64,000 bases of DNA from Flavobacteriales bacterium (GCA_026196775.1 JAPHUD010000002.1:96721-160720), one strand, 5' to 3'; shown: positions 53,407-63,281, numbered from the stretch's first letter. A program made the numbers and translations. The notes: generated from the letters alone by a model not told the origin.

Positions 53407-53437
53407 TTGAATATTTAAACAAATATGCGTTACTTTG
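53407..53437 (+). promoter_or_regulatory. rpmB promoter
   Basis: TTG (53407-53409), 20-base spacer, TTACTTTG (53430-53437), one base off TAnnTTTG; ATG 28 bases further. Confidence 0.5.
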
Positions 53438-53465
53438 CCGTCCTTAAAAATTAAAGCCAAAAGAA

Positions 53466-53699
53466 ATGTCTAGAGTTTGTCAAATAACAGGAAAAAGTGT
53501 GATTACAGGTAATAATGTTTCTCACTCTAAAAGAAGAACTAAAAGAAAATTTTTACCGAACTTGTTCGTGAAAAAATTCTACTTAGAAGAAGAAGATTTA
53601 TGGATATCTTTAAAAGTATCTGCTGCAGGTATTAGAACAATTGATAAAATTGGTATTAGAGCTGCACTTCAAAAAGCTCAAGAAAAAGGAATTATTTAA
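53466..53699 (+). CDS. rpmB: 50S ribosomal protein L28
   Basis: 77 residues: [33 protein letters not shown] and [15 protein letters not shown] are diagnostic. In most Bacteroidota rpmG (L33) and a DUF4295 gene follow; here a terminator and an unrelated peptidase follow instead. Confidence 0.96.
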   Translation: MSRVCQITGKSVITGNNVSHSKRRTKRKFLPNLFVKKFYLEEEDLWISLKVSAAGIRTIDKIGIRAALQKAQEKGII

Positions 53700-53725
53700 T
53701 TTATAAAATCCTTTATTGATATTAA

Positions 53726-53759
53726 AAACGTTGTTACTTTAGTAGCAACGTTTTTTTTT
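53726..53759 (+). terminator. rpmB terminator
   Basis: 12-bp stem AAACGTTGTTAC / GTAGCAACGTTT (one G-T pair), 4-nt loop, T9 run. Confidence 0.85.
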
Positions 53760-53809
53760 GTCAAAATTTAGGTTCAATTATTGAATATTAATTACAAACT
53801 AAACTTATT

Positions 53810-55246
53810 ATGAAAAACACATTTTCTACTATTATTCTTATTTGCATATTTTCATTTCATGCAATTTTGGCCCAAGAAATCCCTAATAACATTGATTTGC
53901 CACAACAGCAAGAAGAACAATATGCTTATGATGAAGATTTGCTTCCTGCAGAGTTTTTTGCCAAAAATAGACAAGCACTTAGAAAACAAATGCCGAATAA
54001 TTCTGTTGCCATATTCTTTGCCAATCCAGTAAGAAATCGCTCAAACGATGTAGATTTTGAGTACCATCAAGATCCTAATTTTTATTACTTAACAGGCTTA
54101 AGAGAACCTCATGCGGTGCTTATTATATTTAAAGAAGAACAAACTTTTGGTAATGAAGTAACCACCGATGAGATTATTTTTCTTCAAAAAAGAGACAAAA
54201 CTAATGAAGTATGGACAGGTAAAAGATTAGGTGTAAAAGGAGCAACCGAATTTCTAGAAATAAGAACAGCTTACGAAGGATCAGATTTTTCGAGTTTTGA
54301 AACCGAATTTGAAACCTTCGAGCATATTTTAGCTTTTCCCTTACCACAAGATGTAAGAAATACTAAGGAACCGGATGACTTGGCTTCTCTCATTCAACAG
54401 TTTGAAATGAAAACCAAAACAGCGAGTGACAAAATTGATAACATGAAGCTAGTTACTATCATGGCTTCGTTAAGACAAATAAAATCGGAAGAAGAAATTG
54501 CTTTGTTACGTAAAGCCATTGATATTACTTGCGATGCTCAAATTGAATTAATGAAAAACCTAAAACCCGGCATGAAAGAATATGAATCGGAAGCCATCAT
54601 TGAATATTTTTTTAAGAAAAATGGAGCCGAGCATCCCGGGTTTCCTTCTATTTTAGGAAGTGGCGAAAACTCTTGTGTGTTGCATTATACCACCAACCGA
54701 AAAATGTTAGGAGAAAACGATTTATTGGTAAGCGATGTTGGTGCTGAATACAGAGGATATACGGCTGATGTTACTCGAACTATTCCTGCCAAGGGAAAGT
54801 TTTCTGAAGAACAAAAAATTATTTACAATACCGTTTTAGCAGCTCAAGAAGCAGCTATTAAAGCCTGTGTAAAAGGTAATAAGTTTTGGGATCCTCACAA
54901 TATTGCTACGGAAATAATTGCTACCAAATTAGTTGAATTAGGTATTATCGAAAAAAAGTATCAAGTAAGAAAATACTTTATGCATGGTACTTCGCATTAT
55001 TTAGGGTTAGATGTGCATGATGCTGGTTTGTACGGGCCACTTACCCCTGGGAATGTAATTACTGTTGAGCCGGGAATTTATATTCCTGAAGGCTCGGATT
55101 GCGACCCAAAATGGTGGAACATTGGTGTTAGAATTGAAGATGATATTTTGATTACCGATGGCGAACCGGAAAATCTTTCTGCAAAAGCTCCTCGAAAAAT
55201 TGAAGAAATTGAAGCGTTAATGCAACAAAAAAGTACGCTTGAATAA
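53810..55246 (+). CDS. Xaa-Pro aminopeptidase (M24B), exported
   Basis: 478 residues with a signal peptide (to AILAQ). The N-terminal creatinase-like domain (about 45-190) has DVDFEYHQDPNFYYLTGL. The C-terminal pita-bread domain has the five metal ligands: SDVGAEYRGYTADVTRTIP (two Asp), HGTSHYLGLDVHD (His), VEPGIYIPEG (Glu) and RIEDD (Glu). It removes N-terminal residues preceding proline; export suggests the periplasm. Confidence 0.93.
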   Translation: MKNTFSTIILICIFSFHAILAQEIPNNIDLPQQQEEQYAYDEDLLPAEFFAKNRQALRKQMPNNSVAIFFANPVRNRSNDVDFEYHQDPNFYYLTGLREPHAVLIIFKEEQTFGNEVTTDEIIFLQKRDKTNEVWTGKRLGVKGATEFLEIRTAYEGSDFSSFETEFETFEHILAFPLPQDVRNTKEPDDLASLIQQFEMKTKTASDKIDNMKLVTIMASLRQIKSEEEIALLRKAIDITCDAQIELMKNLKPGMKEYESEAIIEYFFKKNGAEHPGFPSILGSGENSCVLHYTTNRKMLGENDLLVSDVGAEYRGYTADVTRTIPAKGKFSEEQKIIYNTVLAAQEAAIKACVKGNKFWDPHNIATEIIATKLVELGIIEKKYQVRKYFMHGTSHYLGLDVHDAGLYGPLTPGNVITVEPGIYIPEGSDCDPKWWNIGVRIEDDILITDGEPENLSAKAPRKIEEIEALMQQKSTLE

Positions 55247-55311
55247 TCCCTGTTTTTAATGCCGACTTGTGCAATAATCTGTAAATTTGTCCCAAAATAA
55301 TTTTCCAAAAA

Positions 55312-56289
55312 TTGTCTGTAGTTAGCGATATAAAACACCCTATAAAACAAGAACTCGAAGAGTTTGAACCAAGGTTTAGGGCGTTTATGAAAAGTCGTGT
55401 TTCATTGTTGGATAGGATAATGAACTACATCATTAAAAGAAAAGGCAAGCAAATGCGTCCGATGTTTGTTTTTCTTTCTGCAAAAGCATTTGGCGAAACA
55501 ACAGAATCTACTTACAGAGCAGCTTCCATGATAGAGTTATTGCATACAGCAACTTTAGTTCATGATGATGTGGTGGATGATGCCGACAAAAGAAGAGGTT
55601 TTTTCTCCATCAACGCTCTTTGGAAAAATAAAATAGCTGTTTTGGTGGGCGATTATTTGCTTTCTAAAGGATTGTTGTTAGCAGTAGAGTATGATGAGTT
55701 TGAATTGTTGCGTATCATGTCCAACTCTGTAAGAGAGATGAGTGAAGGCGAATTACTGCAAATAGAAAAGGCCCGAAAGCTAGACATTACCGAAGAGGTG
55801 TATTACGACATTATCCGACAAAAAACAGCAACACTTATAGCTTCTTGTTGTGCTTCTGGAGCTAATTCTGTTGGTGCCGATAAAGCAACCATTGAAAAAA
55901 TGCGTTTGTTTGGCGAATATACCGGTATTGCTTTTCAGATTAAAGATGATTTGTTTGATTATGGTGGAAGTTCTGAGGAAATTGGCAAACCAACGGGAAT
56001 AGACATCAAAGAAAAGAAAATGACACTTCCGCTTATTTATACCTTGGGAGTGGCTTCAGAAAAAGATAAAAAATTTATTATTTCTACGGTTAAACACAAT
56101 AATACCAACCGTAAAAAAGTGAAAGAAGTAATTGCTTTGGTTGTTCAGTATGGAGGGATTACCTATACCCAAAAAGCCATGCACGATTATAAAAATAAAG
56201 CCTTAGCCATTTTAGATGAGTTGGAACAAAACGAGGCGGTAGAGGGGTTAAGAAAATTAGTTACTTACGTTACTGAGCGTAATAAATGA
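55312..56289 (+). CDS. Trans-polyprenyl diphosphate synthase
   Basis: 325 residues from a TTG codon; a stop lies upstream in frame and the next ATG is 25 codons later, which would remove the conserved IKHPIKQELEEFE start. Both Asp-rich motifs are present: LVHDDVVDDAD and FQIKDDLFDYGG, with KRKGKQMRP (substrate Lys/Arg). It makes long-chain all-trans prenyl diphosphates, here presumably the menaquinone tail. The last 25 bases overlap the convergent reductase gene. Confidence 0.92.
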   Translation: MSVVSDIKHPIKQELEEFEPRFRAFMKSRVSLLDRIMNYIIKRKGKQMRPMFVFLSAKAFGETTESTYRAASMIELLHTATLVHDDVVDDADKRRGFFSINALWKNKIAVLVGDYLLSKGLLLAVEYDEFELLRIMSNSVREMSEGELLQIEKARKLDITEEVYYDIIRQKTATLIASCCASGANSVGADKATIEKMRLFGEYTGIAFQIKDDLFDYGGSSEEIGKPTGIDIKEKKMTLPLIYTLGVASEKDKKFIISTVKHNNTNRKKVKEVIALVVQYGGITYTQKAMHDYKNKALAILDELEQNEAVEGLRKLVTYVTERNK

Positions 56290-56798
56290 CGCAATTTTTC
56301 AGCATGTTTTTTGGCTGAATTTTCCAAGCCGCTTTTTGGTTCTCCAGGAACATGAACCTCTCCAAAAGAGATTACTTCAGCAAAATAATCCATTTTACAA
56401 TAGTCTGCCAATCCTTGAAATGGGAAAAATATTTTTTCTAATGTTTCAGCAGGGTAAATGTCTTCCTTGCTCCCAATGGTACAAGAAACCACTATTTTTT
56501 TGCCTTCTAATTGGTAGTTTCCTTTGCCAAAAGCAAAACCATAGGTAAACACTTCGTCTATCCACAATTTAAGAATTGGCGGAACATTATACCAATACAG
56601 CGGGTATTGAAAAACAATAATGTCAGCCTCTACCATTTTTTTTTGCTCTTCGGCTACATTGATGTTATAATCAGGGTAAAGCCCTGTTAAATCTCGTATT
56701 TCTACATTATTTTCGGTAGCCAATTCTTCTGCAATCAGCTTATTTCTAATGGACTTTTGTAAGTGCGGATGTGCTAGTATGAGTAAGGTTTTTTTCAT
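56265..56798 (-). CDS. NAD(P)H-dependent oxidoreductase, flavodoxin-like (KefF/MdaB type)
   Basis: 177 residues: LLILAHPHLQKSIRNKLIAE (FMN phosphate loop), IVFQYPLYWYNVPPILKLWI (isoalloxazine contact, typical of quinone reductases) and FAFGKGNYQLEGKKIVV. It reduces quinones or similar two-electron acceptors. Convergent overlap of 25 bases with the prenyl synthase. Confidence 0.9.
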   Translation of the reverse strand: MKKTLLILAHPHLQKSIRNKLIAEELATENNVEIRDLTGLYPDYNINVAEEQKKMVEADIIVFQYPLYWYNVPPILKLWIDEVFTYGFAFGKGNYQLEGKKIVVSCTIGSKEDIYPAETLEKIFFPFQGLADYCKMDYFAEVISFGEVHVPGEPKSGLENSAKKHAEKLRHLLRSVT

Positions 56799-56867
56799 AT
56801 TTTTTTATGTTCTCTCAAATCCCGAAATATATTTTTATTTGAAAAAACTAATATTTCGAGGATGCTC

Positions 56868-56901
56868 GAAAAAAACAAAGAATTGAAAATTCTTGTTTTT
56901 T
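56868..56901 (-). terminator. Probable terminator of the UbiD-family gene
   Basis: AAGAATT / AATTCTT with a 3-nt loop, extended with one bulge by A/T pairs; on the minus strand a U run follows. About 77 bases past the stop. The surrounding gap also holds GGCACAGAGGACACGGAG (56941-56958), another repeat relic. Confidence 0.45.
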
Positions 56902-56977
56902 CGGCAGACGCAAAGGTATTAATTTCTAATTAACCATTGAGGCACAGAGGACACGGAGAAAAAACTTTTAAATATTC

Positions 56978-58774
56978 CTAAGTACTCTTAAGTACTCCTT
57001 TACTCTCCAATTCATCTACTCGTTTTTCCACTGCCTCATCTTTTTCTAATGGTGGTGCATGATGAGGTTTTATTCGGGCATCAATAATTAGTGGTCCTTC
57101 ACAGCCCCAATGCTTGTTGTTGATAAATTCGTTTACTCCGTAAATATCATTTGCCGGATTGCTTCGGGTAAAAGTAACCCATAAAAAGTTGTTTAAGGTT
57201 GTTGCTACAAAATCAGCATCATCCACCAATACAATTAACATAATACCTTCGGTGTTTAATGTTTGAAGCAGGATGTTTAAGGTTTCAAGTTCTTTTTGAG
57301 CATTTTCATACGTTGTAAAAACATCACCATTCATGGCAATTACTCCGGGTATTACTAATTTTCCATTTTCAATTGGATAATTATCAATTAGTTTACATTT
57401 TGCTTCGCCAACGGCTGCCATTACTACTTTTGAGCCACTGTTAATAGCATTTCCACTGTAATCGAGGGTATCTATAGTGGTATTGGTTTGAAAGTGTACG
57501 TCTCTTTTCCAATCTATTCTTTCCAAAAAGTGGATGAAATAACTTTCAATATCATTACACGAAATTGTAGGATTGTCTTCTTTATTGGTAATGAATAAAT
57601 ATTTCGCCAATGAAAGTTGTCCGAAACCTAAAATATGGTTGGCAATGGTTAAAAGTTCTTGTGGTTGTTTTAATGTGGTGTAGGGCGTATATCGTTCACT
57701 TCCTACGGCCAACAGTAAGGGATGAACTCCAGCTGCATCAACAGCATTTACTTCGTGCAAACCGGGAATTTCTTCAGGAATGGCACTTCCGCTTAGTTCA
57801 TGAATTAACGCTCCAAATTGCGAATCCTCTTGTGGTGGACGACCAACAACGGTAAAAGGCCAAATTGCATTTTTTTTATGATACACTTTATGGACTTTCA
57901 TCACAGGAAAATCGTGGGTCAGACTGTAATAACCAAGGTGGTCGCCAAAAGGACCTTCGGGTTTGGTTGCATTAGGGTAAATTTCTCCGGTAATTACAAA
58001 ATCGGCATCCGTACTCAAGCAATAACCTTCTTGGTAAGTGTATCTAAACCTTCTTCCCGACAATGCTCCGGCAAAGGTTAATTCAGATAAGCCTTCGGGC
58101 AAGGGCATTACTGCCGCTAAGGTATGGGCAGGATTTCCTCCAATAAAAATACTGACTTTTAAAGGTTTTCCTAATCGGTTGGCTTTTGCCTGATGCACTC
58201 CAATTCCTCTGTGAATTTGATAATGTAAGCCTATTTCTTTATTGAGTTCATATTCATTTCCATTTAGCTGCACACGGTACATTCCCAAATTACTGTTCAT
58301 TACTCCGGGTTTTTCAATGTCTTCAGAATAAACTTGAGGTAAAGTAATAAAAGCTCCACCATCTTTTTTCCAACATTTAATTAAAGGTAATTTATCTATG
58401 GTGGTTTCTAAAAAGTGATGATTACTTACTTTTTTGGGCAAAGAATTTAACGCAAACCATCCCAAAGACAAATGTTTAAATGGAGATTTTATGGCTTTTA
58501 TGGGATTGTTTTTCAATTCGATAAGCTGTTGTACTTTATCAAAGGTAGAACGGAAAATAAATTTGCTGCGTTCCATCGTTCCAAACAAGTTAGATACTGC
58601 ATGAAATTCACATCCTTTAATATTTTCAAACAAAATTGCCGGTCCGCTATTTTCAAACAAACGCATATGAATAGCTGCCATTTCCAACTCACCACTTACT
58701 TCTTCCTTAATGCGGATTAAGTGTCCGTGCTGCTCTAAGTCGTTTATTAAATCGGATGTGCTTTTGTAAATCAT
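56978..58774 (-). CDS. UbiD-family decarboxylase
   Basis: 598 residues. KPEGPFGDHLGYYS is the catalytic E-G-P-F-G block, and RGIGVHQAKANRLGKPLKVS with IFIGGNPAHTLAAVMPLPEG are the prenyl-FMN binding segments. The length of about 600 residues and the phylum suggest the menaquinone-type decarboxylases rather than the 490-residue UbiD of ubiquinone synthesis; Bacteroidota use menaquinone, so a role there is inferred. Prenylated FMN from a UbiX partner (not in the window) is required. Confidence 0.88.
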   Translation of the reverse strand: MIYKSTSDLINDLEQHGHLIRIKEEVSGELEMAAIHMRLFENSGPAILFENIKGCEFHAVSNLFGTMERSKFIFRSTFDKVQQLIELKNNPIKAIKSPFKHLSLGWFALNSLPKKVSNHHFLETTIDKLPLIKCWKKDGGAFITLPQVYSEDIEKPGVMNSNLGMYRVQLNGNEYELNKEIGLHYQIHRGIGVHQAKANRLGKPLKVSIFIGGNPAHTLAAVMPLPEGLSELTFAGALSGRRFRYTYQEGYCLSTDADFVITGEIYPNATKPEGPFGDHLGYYSLTHDFPVMKVHKVYHKKNAIWPFTVVGRPPQEDSQFGALIHELSGSAIPEEIPGLHEVNAVDAAGVHPLLLAVGSERYTPYTTLKQPQELLTIANHILGFGQLSLAKYLFITNKEDNPTISCNDIESYFIHFLERIDWKRDVHFQTNTTIDTLDYSGNAINSGSKVVMAAVGEAKCKLIDNYPIENGKLVIPGVIAMNGDVFTTYENAQKELETLNILLQTLNTEGIMLIVLVDDADFVATTLNNFLWVTFTRSNPANDIYGVNEFINNKHWGCEGPLIIDARIKPHHAPPLEKDEAVEKRVDELESKGVLKST

Positions 58775-58827
58775 AACTCCCCAAAATTAAGATTTAAGGG
58801 GATATGTTTTGAATAAAAACATTGTTT

Positions 58828-59523
58828 TCATAGAACAGTATGAATACCTATTTGCACTTGATTTTTACCAACAACATTGGTAAGTTGCCTCATCATTCCT
58901 GCTTGAAATTTTAACTTTTCAGTAAGTTGATAGCCCAATGCCATATAAAATCGATTTCTATCAAATAGTTCAACCTTTCTATCATTTCCTATAGGACTTT
59001 CACCATTAATAAACAATTCGTTGTACATAGAAAGATAAAAAGTAGTTGGTATTAGTTTTTCTTGGTTCAAAGGAATGTTTACAGCAAAAAAATGTCTCCA
59101 ACGTGTTCTAATATCCTGATTTTGTACAAATCGCTGCTCATAACGAAAACGTTGCGTTACATAAACTCTTGAAAACAATTTATTGGAAAATATCAGTTGC
59201 TGATAAACTCTACTTTCGTACGATTTGGAATTATCATCCACTCCAAAAGCACCAGAAGTAATGTGGGCATATCCCAAAGTCAACTTGGTCTTAGTTTCAG
59301 AAAATTTATAAGACAAGCCTCCACGCAACATCAATTGCTCTAAATCTCTACCAGCATCAAAGTTTCTATGTTGAATATCGCTTTCAAAACCAAAGTTACT
59401 TGTTTCGGAGAATTTACCATCTAAAAACAGCATGTACCAAGCACCCAACTGGTTTTTATCTACTTGAGCTTCAACAGGAAATGAAAAAAGTAGGATTAAA
59501 AACAATAACGAAAACCGGTTCAT
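58828..59523 (-). CDS. DUF2490 family outer-membrane protein
   Basis: 231 residues, signal peptide to VEAQ, then predicted beta strands: QLGAWYMLFLDGKFSETSNF, QHRNFDAGRDLEQLMLRGGL, VTQRFRYEQRF. These are DUF2490 patterns; the family is presumed a barrel of unknown function. Monocistronic, 53 bases upstream of the UbiD gene. Confidence 0.88.
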   Translation of the reverse strand: MNRFSLLFLILLFSFPVEAQVDKNQLGAWYMLFLDGKFSETSNFGFESDIQHRNFDAGRDLEQLMLRGGLSYKFSETKTKLTLGYAHITSGAFGVDDNSKSYESRVYQQLIFSNKLFSRVYVTQRFRYEQRFVQNQDIRTRWRHFFAVNIPLNQEKLIPTTFYLSMYNELFINGESPIGNDRKVELFDRNRFYMALGYQLTEKLKFQAGMMRQLTNVVGKNQVQIGIHTVL

Positions 59524-59616
59524 TTTAATAGTGTTTTAGTCTGATTCAAAATTATTAAAATGAAATGTTTTGCCCTAACCTACCACCTAAGATTAACAAT
59601 TATTAACCTTTACCAA

Positions 59617-61140
59617 CTATTTTCTAATCAGCTTTTTTCTGATAATATTTTCCACTTCTGAAATAGCTACACGTTCTTGCTGCATGGTGTCTCTATCTCT
59701 AATAGTTACTTTGTTATCTTCAAGAGATTCATGGTCAACAGTAATACAAAATGGTGTTCCAATCGCATCTTGTCTTCTATAACGTTTTCCAACAGAATCT
59801 TTCTCATCATATTGACAATTGTAATCGTGTTTTAATAAATCCATTATTTCACGCGCTTTTTCAGGTAGTCCATCTTTCTTTACCAAAGGCAAAACAGCTG
59901 CTTTATAAGGAGCTAAAAATGCTGGAATTTTTAATACTGTTCTTTCAGAACCATCTTCTAATTTTTCTTCTTTATAAGCCGAAGATAAAATCGCCAAAAA
60001 TGTTCTATCCAACCCAATAGATGTTTCTACCACATAAGGCACATAGTTTTGGTTGATTTCTGGATCGAAATATTGCAGTTTTTTACCTGAATGTTTTTCG
60101 TGTTGCTTTAAATCGAAATCTGTACGAGAATGAATTCCTTCTAACTCTTTAAACCCCATCGGGAAATTAAATTCAATATCACATGCAGCATTAGCATAAT
60201 GAGCTAATTTAACATGATCGTGAAAACGATAATTTTTTTCATCAATTCCTAATGAAAGATGCCAATTAATACGCTCGTTTTTCCAGTATTCATACCACTT
60301 CATTTCCTCACCCGGACGAACAAAAAATTGCATTTCCATTTGTTCGAACTCACGCATACGGAAAATAAACTGACGAGCCACTATTTCATTTCTAAATGCT
60401 TTACCAATTTGAGCAATTCCAAAAGGAATTTTTAAACGACTCGTTTTCTGAACATTTAAAAAATTTACAAAAATACCTTGAGCAGTTTCCGGACGTAAAT
60501 AGATTTTATTAGCTGATTCGGCAACAGAACCTATTTCAGTTGAAAACATAAGGTTAAACTGCTTTACATCTGTCCAGTTTTTAGAGCCACTTATCGGACA
60601 AGCTATTTCCAACTCTTCTATTAATGTTTTAATGTCAGCTAAATTATCACTTTCCATAGCAGTTTTAAACCTACCTGTAACTTCATCTATTTTAGTCTGA
60701 TTTCTTACTATATTTGGATTGGTAGCTGTAAATTGTGTTTCGTCAAAGCTATCTGCAAAACGTTTTTTGCCTTTTTCTACTTCCTTTTCGTTTTTTAAAC
60801 GAATTTTTTCAATGTATTCTTCAATTAAAACATCGGCACGGTATCTTTTTTTGGAATCTTTATTGTCAATCAATGGGTCGTTAAACGCATCAACGTGTCC
60901 AGAAGCTTTCCAAGTTTCAGGATGCATGAAAATAGCGGCATCTATACCTACAATATTTTCGTGCATTTGCACCATAGATTTCCACCAAAAGTCTTTAATA
61001 TTCTTTTTTAACTCAGCACCTAATTGTCCGTAATCGTACACAGCACTAAGTCCGTCATAAATTTCACTTGATGGAAATACAAAACCATACTCTTTGGCAT
61101 GGGAAATAATTTTTTTTAGGTTATCTTCATTTGTTGTCAT
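59617..61140 (-). CDS. glyS: Glycyl-tRNA synthetase (single-chain class II)
   Basis: 507 residues. ISHAKEYGFVFPSSEIYDGL (motif 1 area), RPETAQGIFVNF, FGIAQIGKAFRNEI, REFEQMEMQFFV (motif 2), and GLDRTFLAIL (motif 3) with an anticodon-binding C-terminus. This is the eukaryal/Gram-positive-type homodimer, as in other Bacteroidota. A TAATTTTG box (61152-61145) lies five bases before the ATG, so the transcript may be nearly leaderless. Confidence 0.96.
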   Translation of the reverse strand: MTTNEDNLKKIISHAKEYGFVFPSSEIYDGLSAVYDYGQLGAELKKNIKDFWWKSMVQMHENIVGIDAAIFMHPETWKASGHVDAFNDPLIDNKDSKKRYRADVLIEEYIEKIRLKNEKEVEKGKKRFADSFDETQFTATNPNIVRNQTKIDEVTGRFKTAMESDNLADIKTLIEELEIACPISGSKNWTDVKQFNLMFSTEIGSVAESANKIYLRPETAQGIFVNFLNVQKTSRLKIPFGIAQIGKAFRNEIVARQFIFRMREFEQMEMQFFVRPGEEMKWYEYWKNERINWHLSLGIDEKNYRFHDHVKLAHYANAACDIEFNFPMGFKELEGIHSRTDFDLKQHEKHSGKKLQYFDPEINQNYVPYVVETSIGLDRTFLAILSSAYKEEKLEDGSERTVLKIPAFLAPYKAAVLPLVKKDGLPEKAREIMDLLKHDYNCQYDEKDSVGKRYRRQDAIGTPFCITVDHESLEDNKVTIRDRDTMQQERVAISEVENIIRKKLIRK

Positions 61141-61237
61141 GCCACAAAATTATACTAATTGTTCACGTTAAGAAAGAAATGCAAAAAAAATAAAATAACT
61201 TAAAAGATTAGAGATTATACCCTAATTTTGTAGCGTA

Positions 61238-61480
61238 ATGAATCGTCTTATAAAAAACATATCACTTTTACTTCTTTTTTTACTCTCCTCAGAAATAATT
61301 AAAGCACAATGTGCTATGTGTAAAGCTGTTATTGAGTCTGAGTCTGAAAGTGGTGGAGCTATAGCAGAAAGTGTAAACAGCGGAATTTTATACTTAATGT
61401 TTTTTCCTTATCTTTTAGTGAGTGTTGTAGGCTATTTTATTTACAAAAACTACATTAAAAAAAGTGCTAACACTAATTAA
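61238..61480 (+). CDS. Small exported membrane protein with CAMC motif
   Basis: 80 residues: signal peptide to IIKAQ, then QCAMCKAVIESESESGGAIA and one membrane helix (about 50-68) with a short basic tail. The CxxC pair right after the cleavage site suggests redox or metal binding. I have seen this pattern in Bacteroidota as a conserved hypothetical. A TAATTTTG box is at 61223-61230. Confidence 0.78.
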   Translation: MNRLIKNISLLLLFLLSSEIIKAQCAMCKAVIESESESGGAIAESVNSGILYLMFFPYLLVSVVGYFIYKNYIKKSANTN

Positions 61481-61492
61481 CACTCACTAAAA

Positions 61493-62140
61493 ATGAAACA
61501 AGCTGTTTGTTTAATAATTGGTGTGTTATTTTCAAATTTGTTAATTGCTCAACCCGAAAAATTTGAAAGAGAGTTTAAAGAGAGTTTTTCAACCAAACCA
61601 AAGTTTGAATTTAAGTTTGATTCTCGATTTTCATTTTTAAGAAATACTGAAGTAAAGACAACAGGAATAAAAATTGGGCTAAGTTTTAAAAGAAAATTCA
61701 ATCTAGGATTAGGAATAAATCAGTTGCTAATCCATTCTGAATCCAAAATAATAGAACAAAACGATACCATTCCTGTTAATCTTAATTACGGTTATTTTTC
61801 TCCTTATTTTGAGTATGTATATTTTTCCTCAAAAAAATGGGAATTTAACCTCTCTACCCAATTTGGTTTTGGAGAAGCTAGTTTTGAATACAGAGATTCA
61901 GAAGGAAATTTACAAAAAAATAAAAGAACAGCACTAATTTCTTATGAACCAGCTATGTTAATTGATTACAAAATTATAAAATGGTTTGGAATTGGAACAG
62001 GGATAGGTTACAGATTAATTTTATTCAAAAACGGGAGTATAAAAGAAAATTTTTCATCGCCAGTTTATGTTATAAAGCTAAAAGTTTATTTAGGAGCTAT
62101 TGTTAGGTCTTTTACAGGTAAAGAAATTCCTGCCGAATGA
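61493..62140 (+). CDS. Unknown outer-membrane beta-barrel protein
   Basis: 215 residues, signal peptide to LLIAQ; strands with alternating aromatic residues (TGIKIGLSFKRKFNLGLGIN, YFSPYFEYVYFSSKKWEFNL). 12 bases after the CAMC gene, so co-transcribed. No family named with confidence. Confidence 0.72.
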   Translation: MKQAVCLIIGVLFSNLLIAQPEKFEREFKESFSTKPKFEFKFDSRFSFLRNTEVKTTGIKIGLSFKRKFNLGLGINQLLIHSESKIIEQNDTIPVNLNYGYFSPYFEYVYFSSKKWEFNLSTQFGFGEASFEYRDSEGNLQKNKRTALISYEPAMLIDYKIIKWFGIGTGIGYRLILFKNGSIKENFSSPVYVIKLKVYLGAIVRSFTGKEIPAE

Positions 62141-62193
62141 TTTTTTAAATTAAAATAGCTACTAATTTTGGAATATACTTACCTTTGAAACTT

Positions 62194-63219
62194 ATGAACG
62201 AAAATTTAGACGCAAATAAAGCTAACTTGTCTCCCACAGAAAAAGAGATAGAAAAAGTATTGCGACCACTATCTTTTGATGATTTTACTGGTCAAAAAAA
62301 AGTAGTGGAAAACCTGAAAATTTTTGTTCTAGCTGCTAGCCAAAGAGGAGAATCTTTAGATCACGTTTTACTACATGGTCCTCCCGGATTAGGAAAAACA
62401 ACATTGGCTAATATTATTGCTAATGAACTACAAGTTGGCTTTAAAGTAACTTCAGGTCCTGTATTAGAAAAGCCAGGTGATTTAGCAGGTTTATTAACGA
62501 ATTTAGAAGAAGGTGATGTATTATTTATAGACGAAATCCATCGTTTATCTCCTATTGTTGAAGAATATTTATATTCAGCAATGGAAGACTATAAAATAGA
62601 TATAATGATAGACACAGGGCCTAATGCCCGAAGTGTACAAATTGAACTAAATCCTTTTACCTTAGTTGGAGCAACTACCAGAACAGGTTTGTTAACAGCT
62701 CCACTTAGAGCTAGGTTTGGTATAACTTCTAGGTTAGAATATTATGATGCTGATTTATTGACTAAAATTATCCATCGTTCAGCAGACATTATAAATGTTG
62801 GCATAGAACAATCAGCTGCAGAAGAAATTTCAAGAAGAAGTAGAGGGACGCCCAGAATTTCTAATGCTTTATTAAGAAGAGTTAGAGATTTTGCTCAAGT
62901 TAAAGGAGATGGAAGGATTACCAAAGCAATAGCCTTAATGGGCTTAGATGCACTTAATGTTGACAAAAATGGATTAGACGAAATGGATAATCGTATTTTA
63001 AGTGCTATAATTGATAAATTTAAAGGGGGTCCTGTTGGATTAACAACTATTGCTACAGCTGTTAGTGAAGAGGCAGGAACTATTGAAGAAGTTTATGAAC
63101 CATTTCTAATAAAAGAAGGCTTTCTCATGCGAACCCCTAGAGGTAGAGAAGCTACCGAAAAAGCATTCAAACATTTAGGAAAAGTATTTTCCAAAACTGA
63201 CCAAGGAAAATTATTTTAA
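62194..63219 (+). CDS. ruvB: Holliday junction branch migration helicase RuvB
   Basis: 341 residues from the ATG at 62194. Walker [17 protein letters not shown], Walker [14 protein letters not shown], sensor [18 protein letters not shown], arginine finger [15 protein letters not shown] and the winged-helix end [22 protein letters not shown] at 62180-62187 overlaps the upstream TTG codon, so the mRNA likely starts close to the ATG. It moves four-way junctions with RuvA. Confidence 0.97.
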   Translation: MNENLDANKANLSPTEKEIEKVLRPLSFDDFTGQKKVVENLKIFVLAASQRGESLDHVLLHGPPGLGKTTLANIIANELQVGFKVTSGPVLEKPGDLAGLLTNLEEGDVLFIDEIHRLSPIVEEYLYSAMEDYKIDIMIDTGPNARSVQIELNPFTLVGATTRTGLLTAPLRARFGITSRLEYYDADLLTKIIHRSADIINVGIEQSAAEEISRRSRGTPRISNALLRRVRDFAQVKGDGRITKAIALMGLDALNVDKNGLDEMDNRILSAIIDKFKGGPVGLTTIATAVSEEAGTIEEVYEPFLIKEGFLMRTPRGREATEKAFKHLGKVFSKTDQGKLF

Positions 63220-63253
63220 TACCTAAGGCATCCAAACTAAGTATTAATACGTC

Positions 63254-63272
63254 TTGTGCATTTACTGCACAA
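63254..63272. promoter_or_regulatory. Inverted repeat upstream of the secreted protein gene
   Basis: TTGTGCA / TGCACAA around a 5-base spacer, 10 bases before the ATG at 63282 and 34 past the ruvB stop. No U run. A possible operator or RNA hairpin. Confidence 0.4.
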
Positions 63273-63281
63273 AACTAAACT

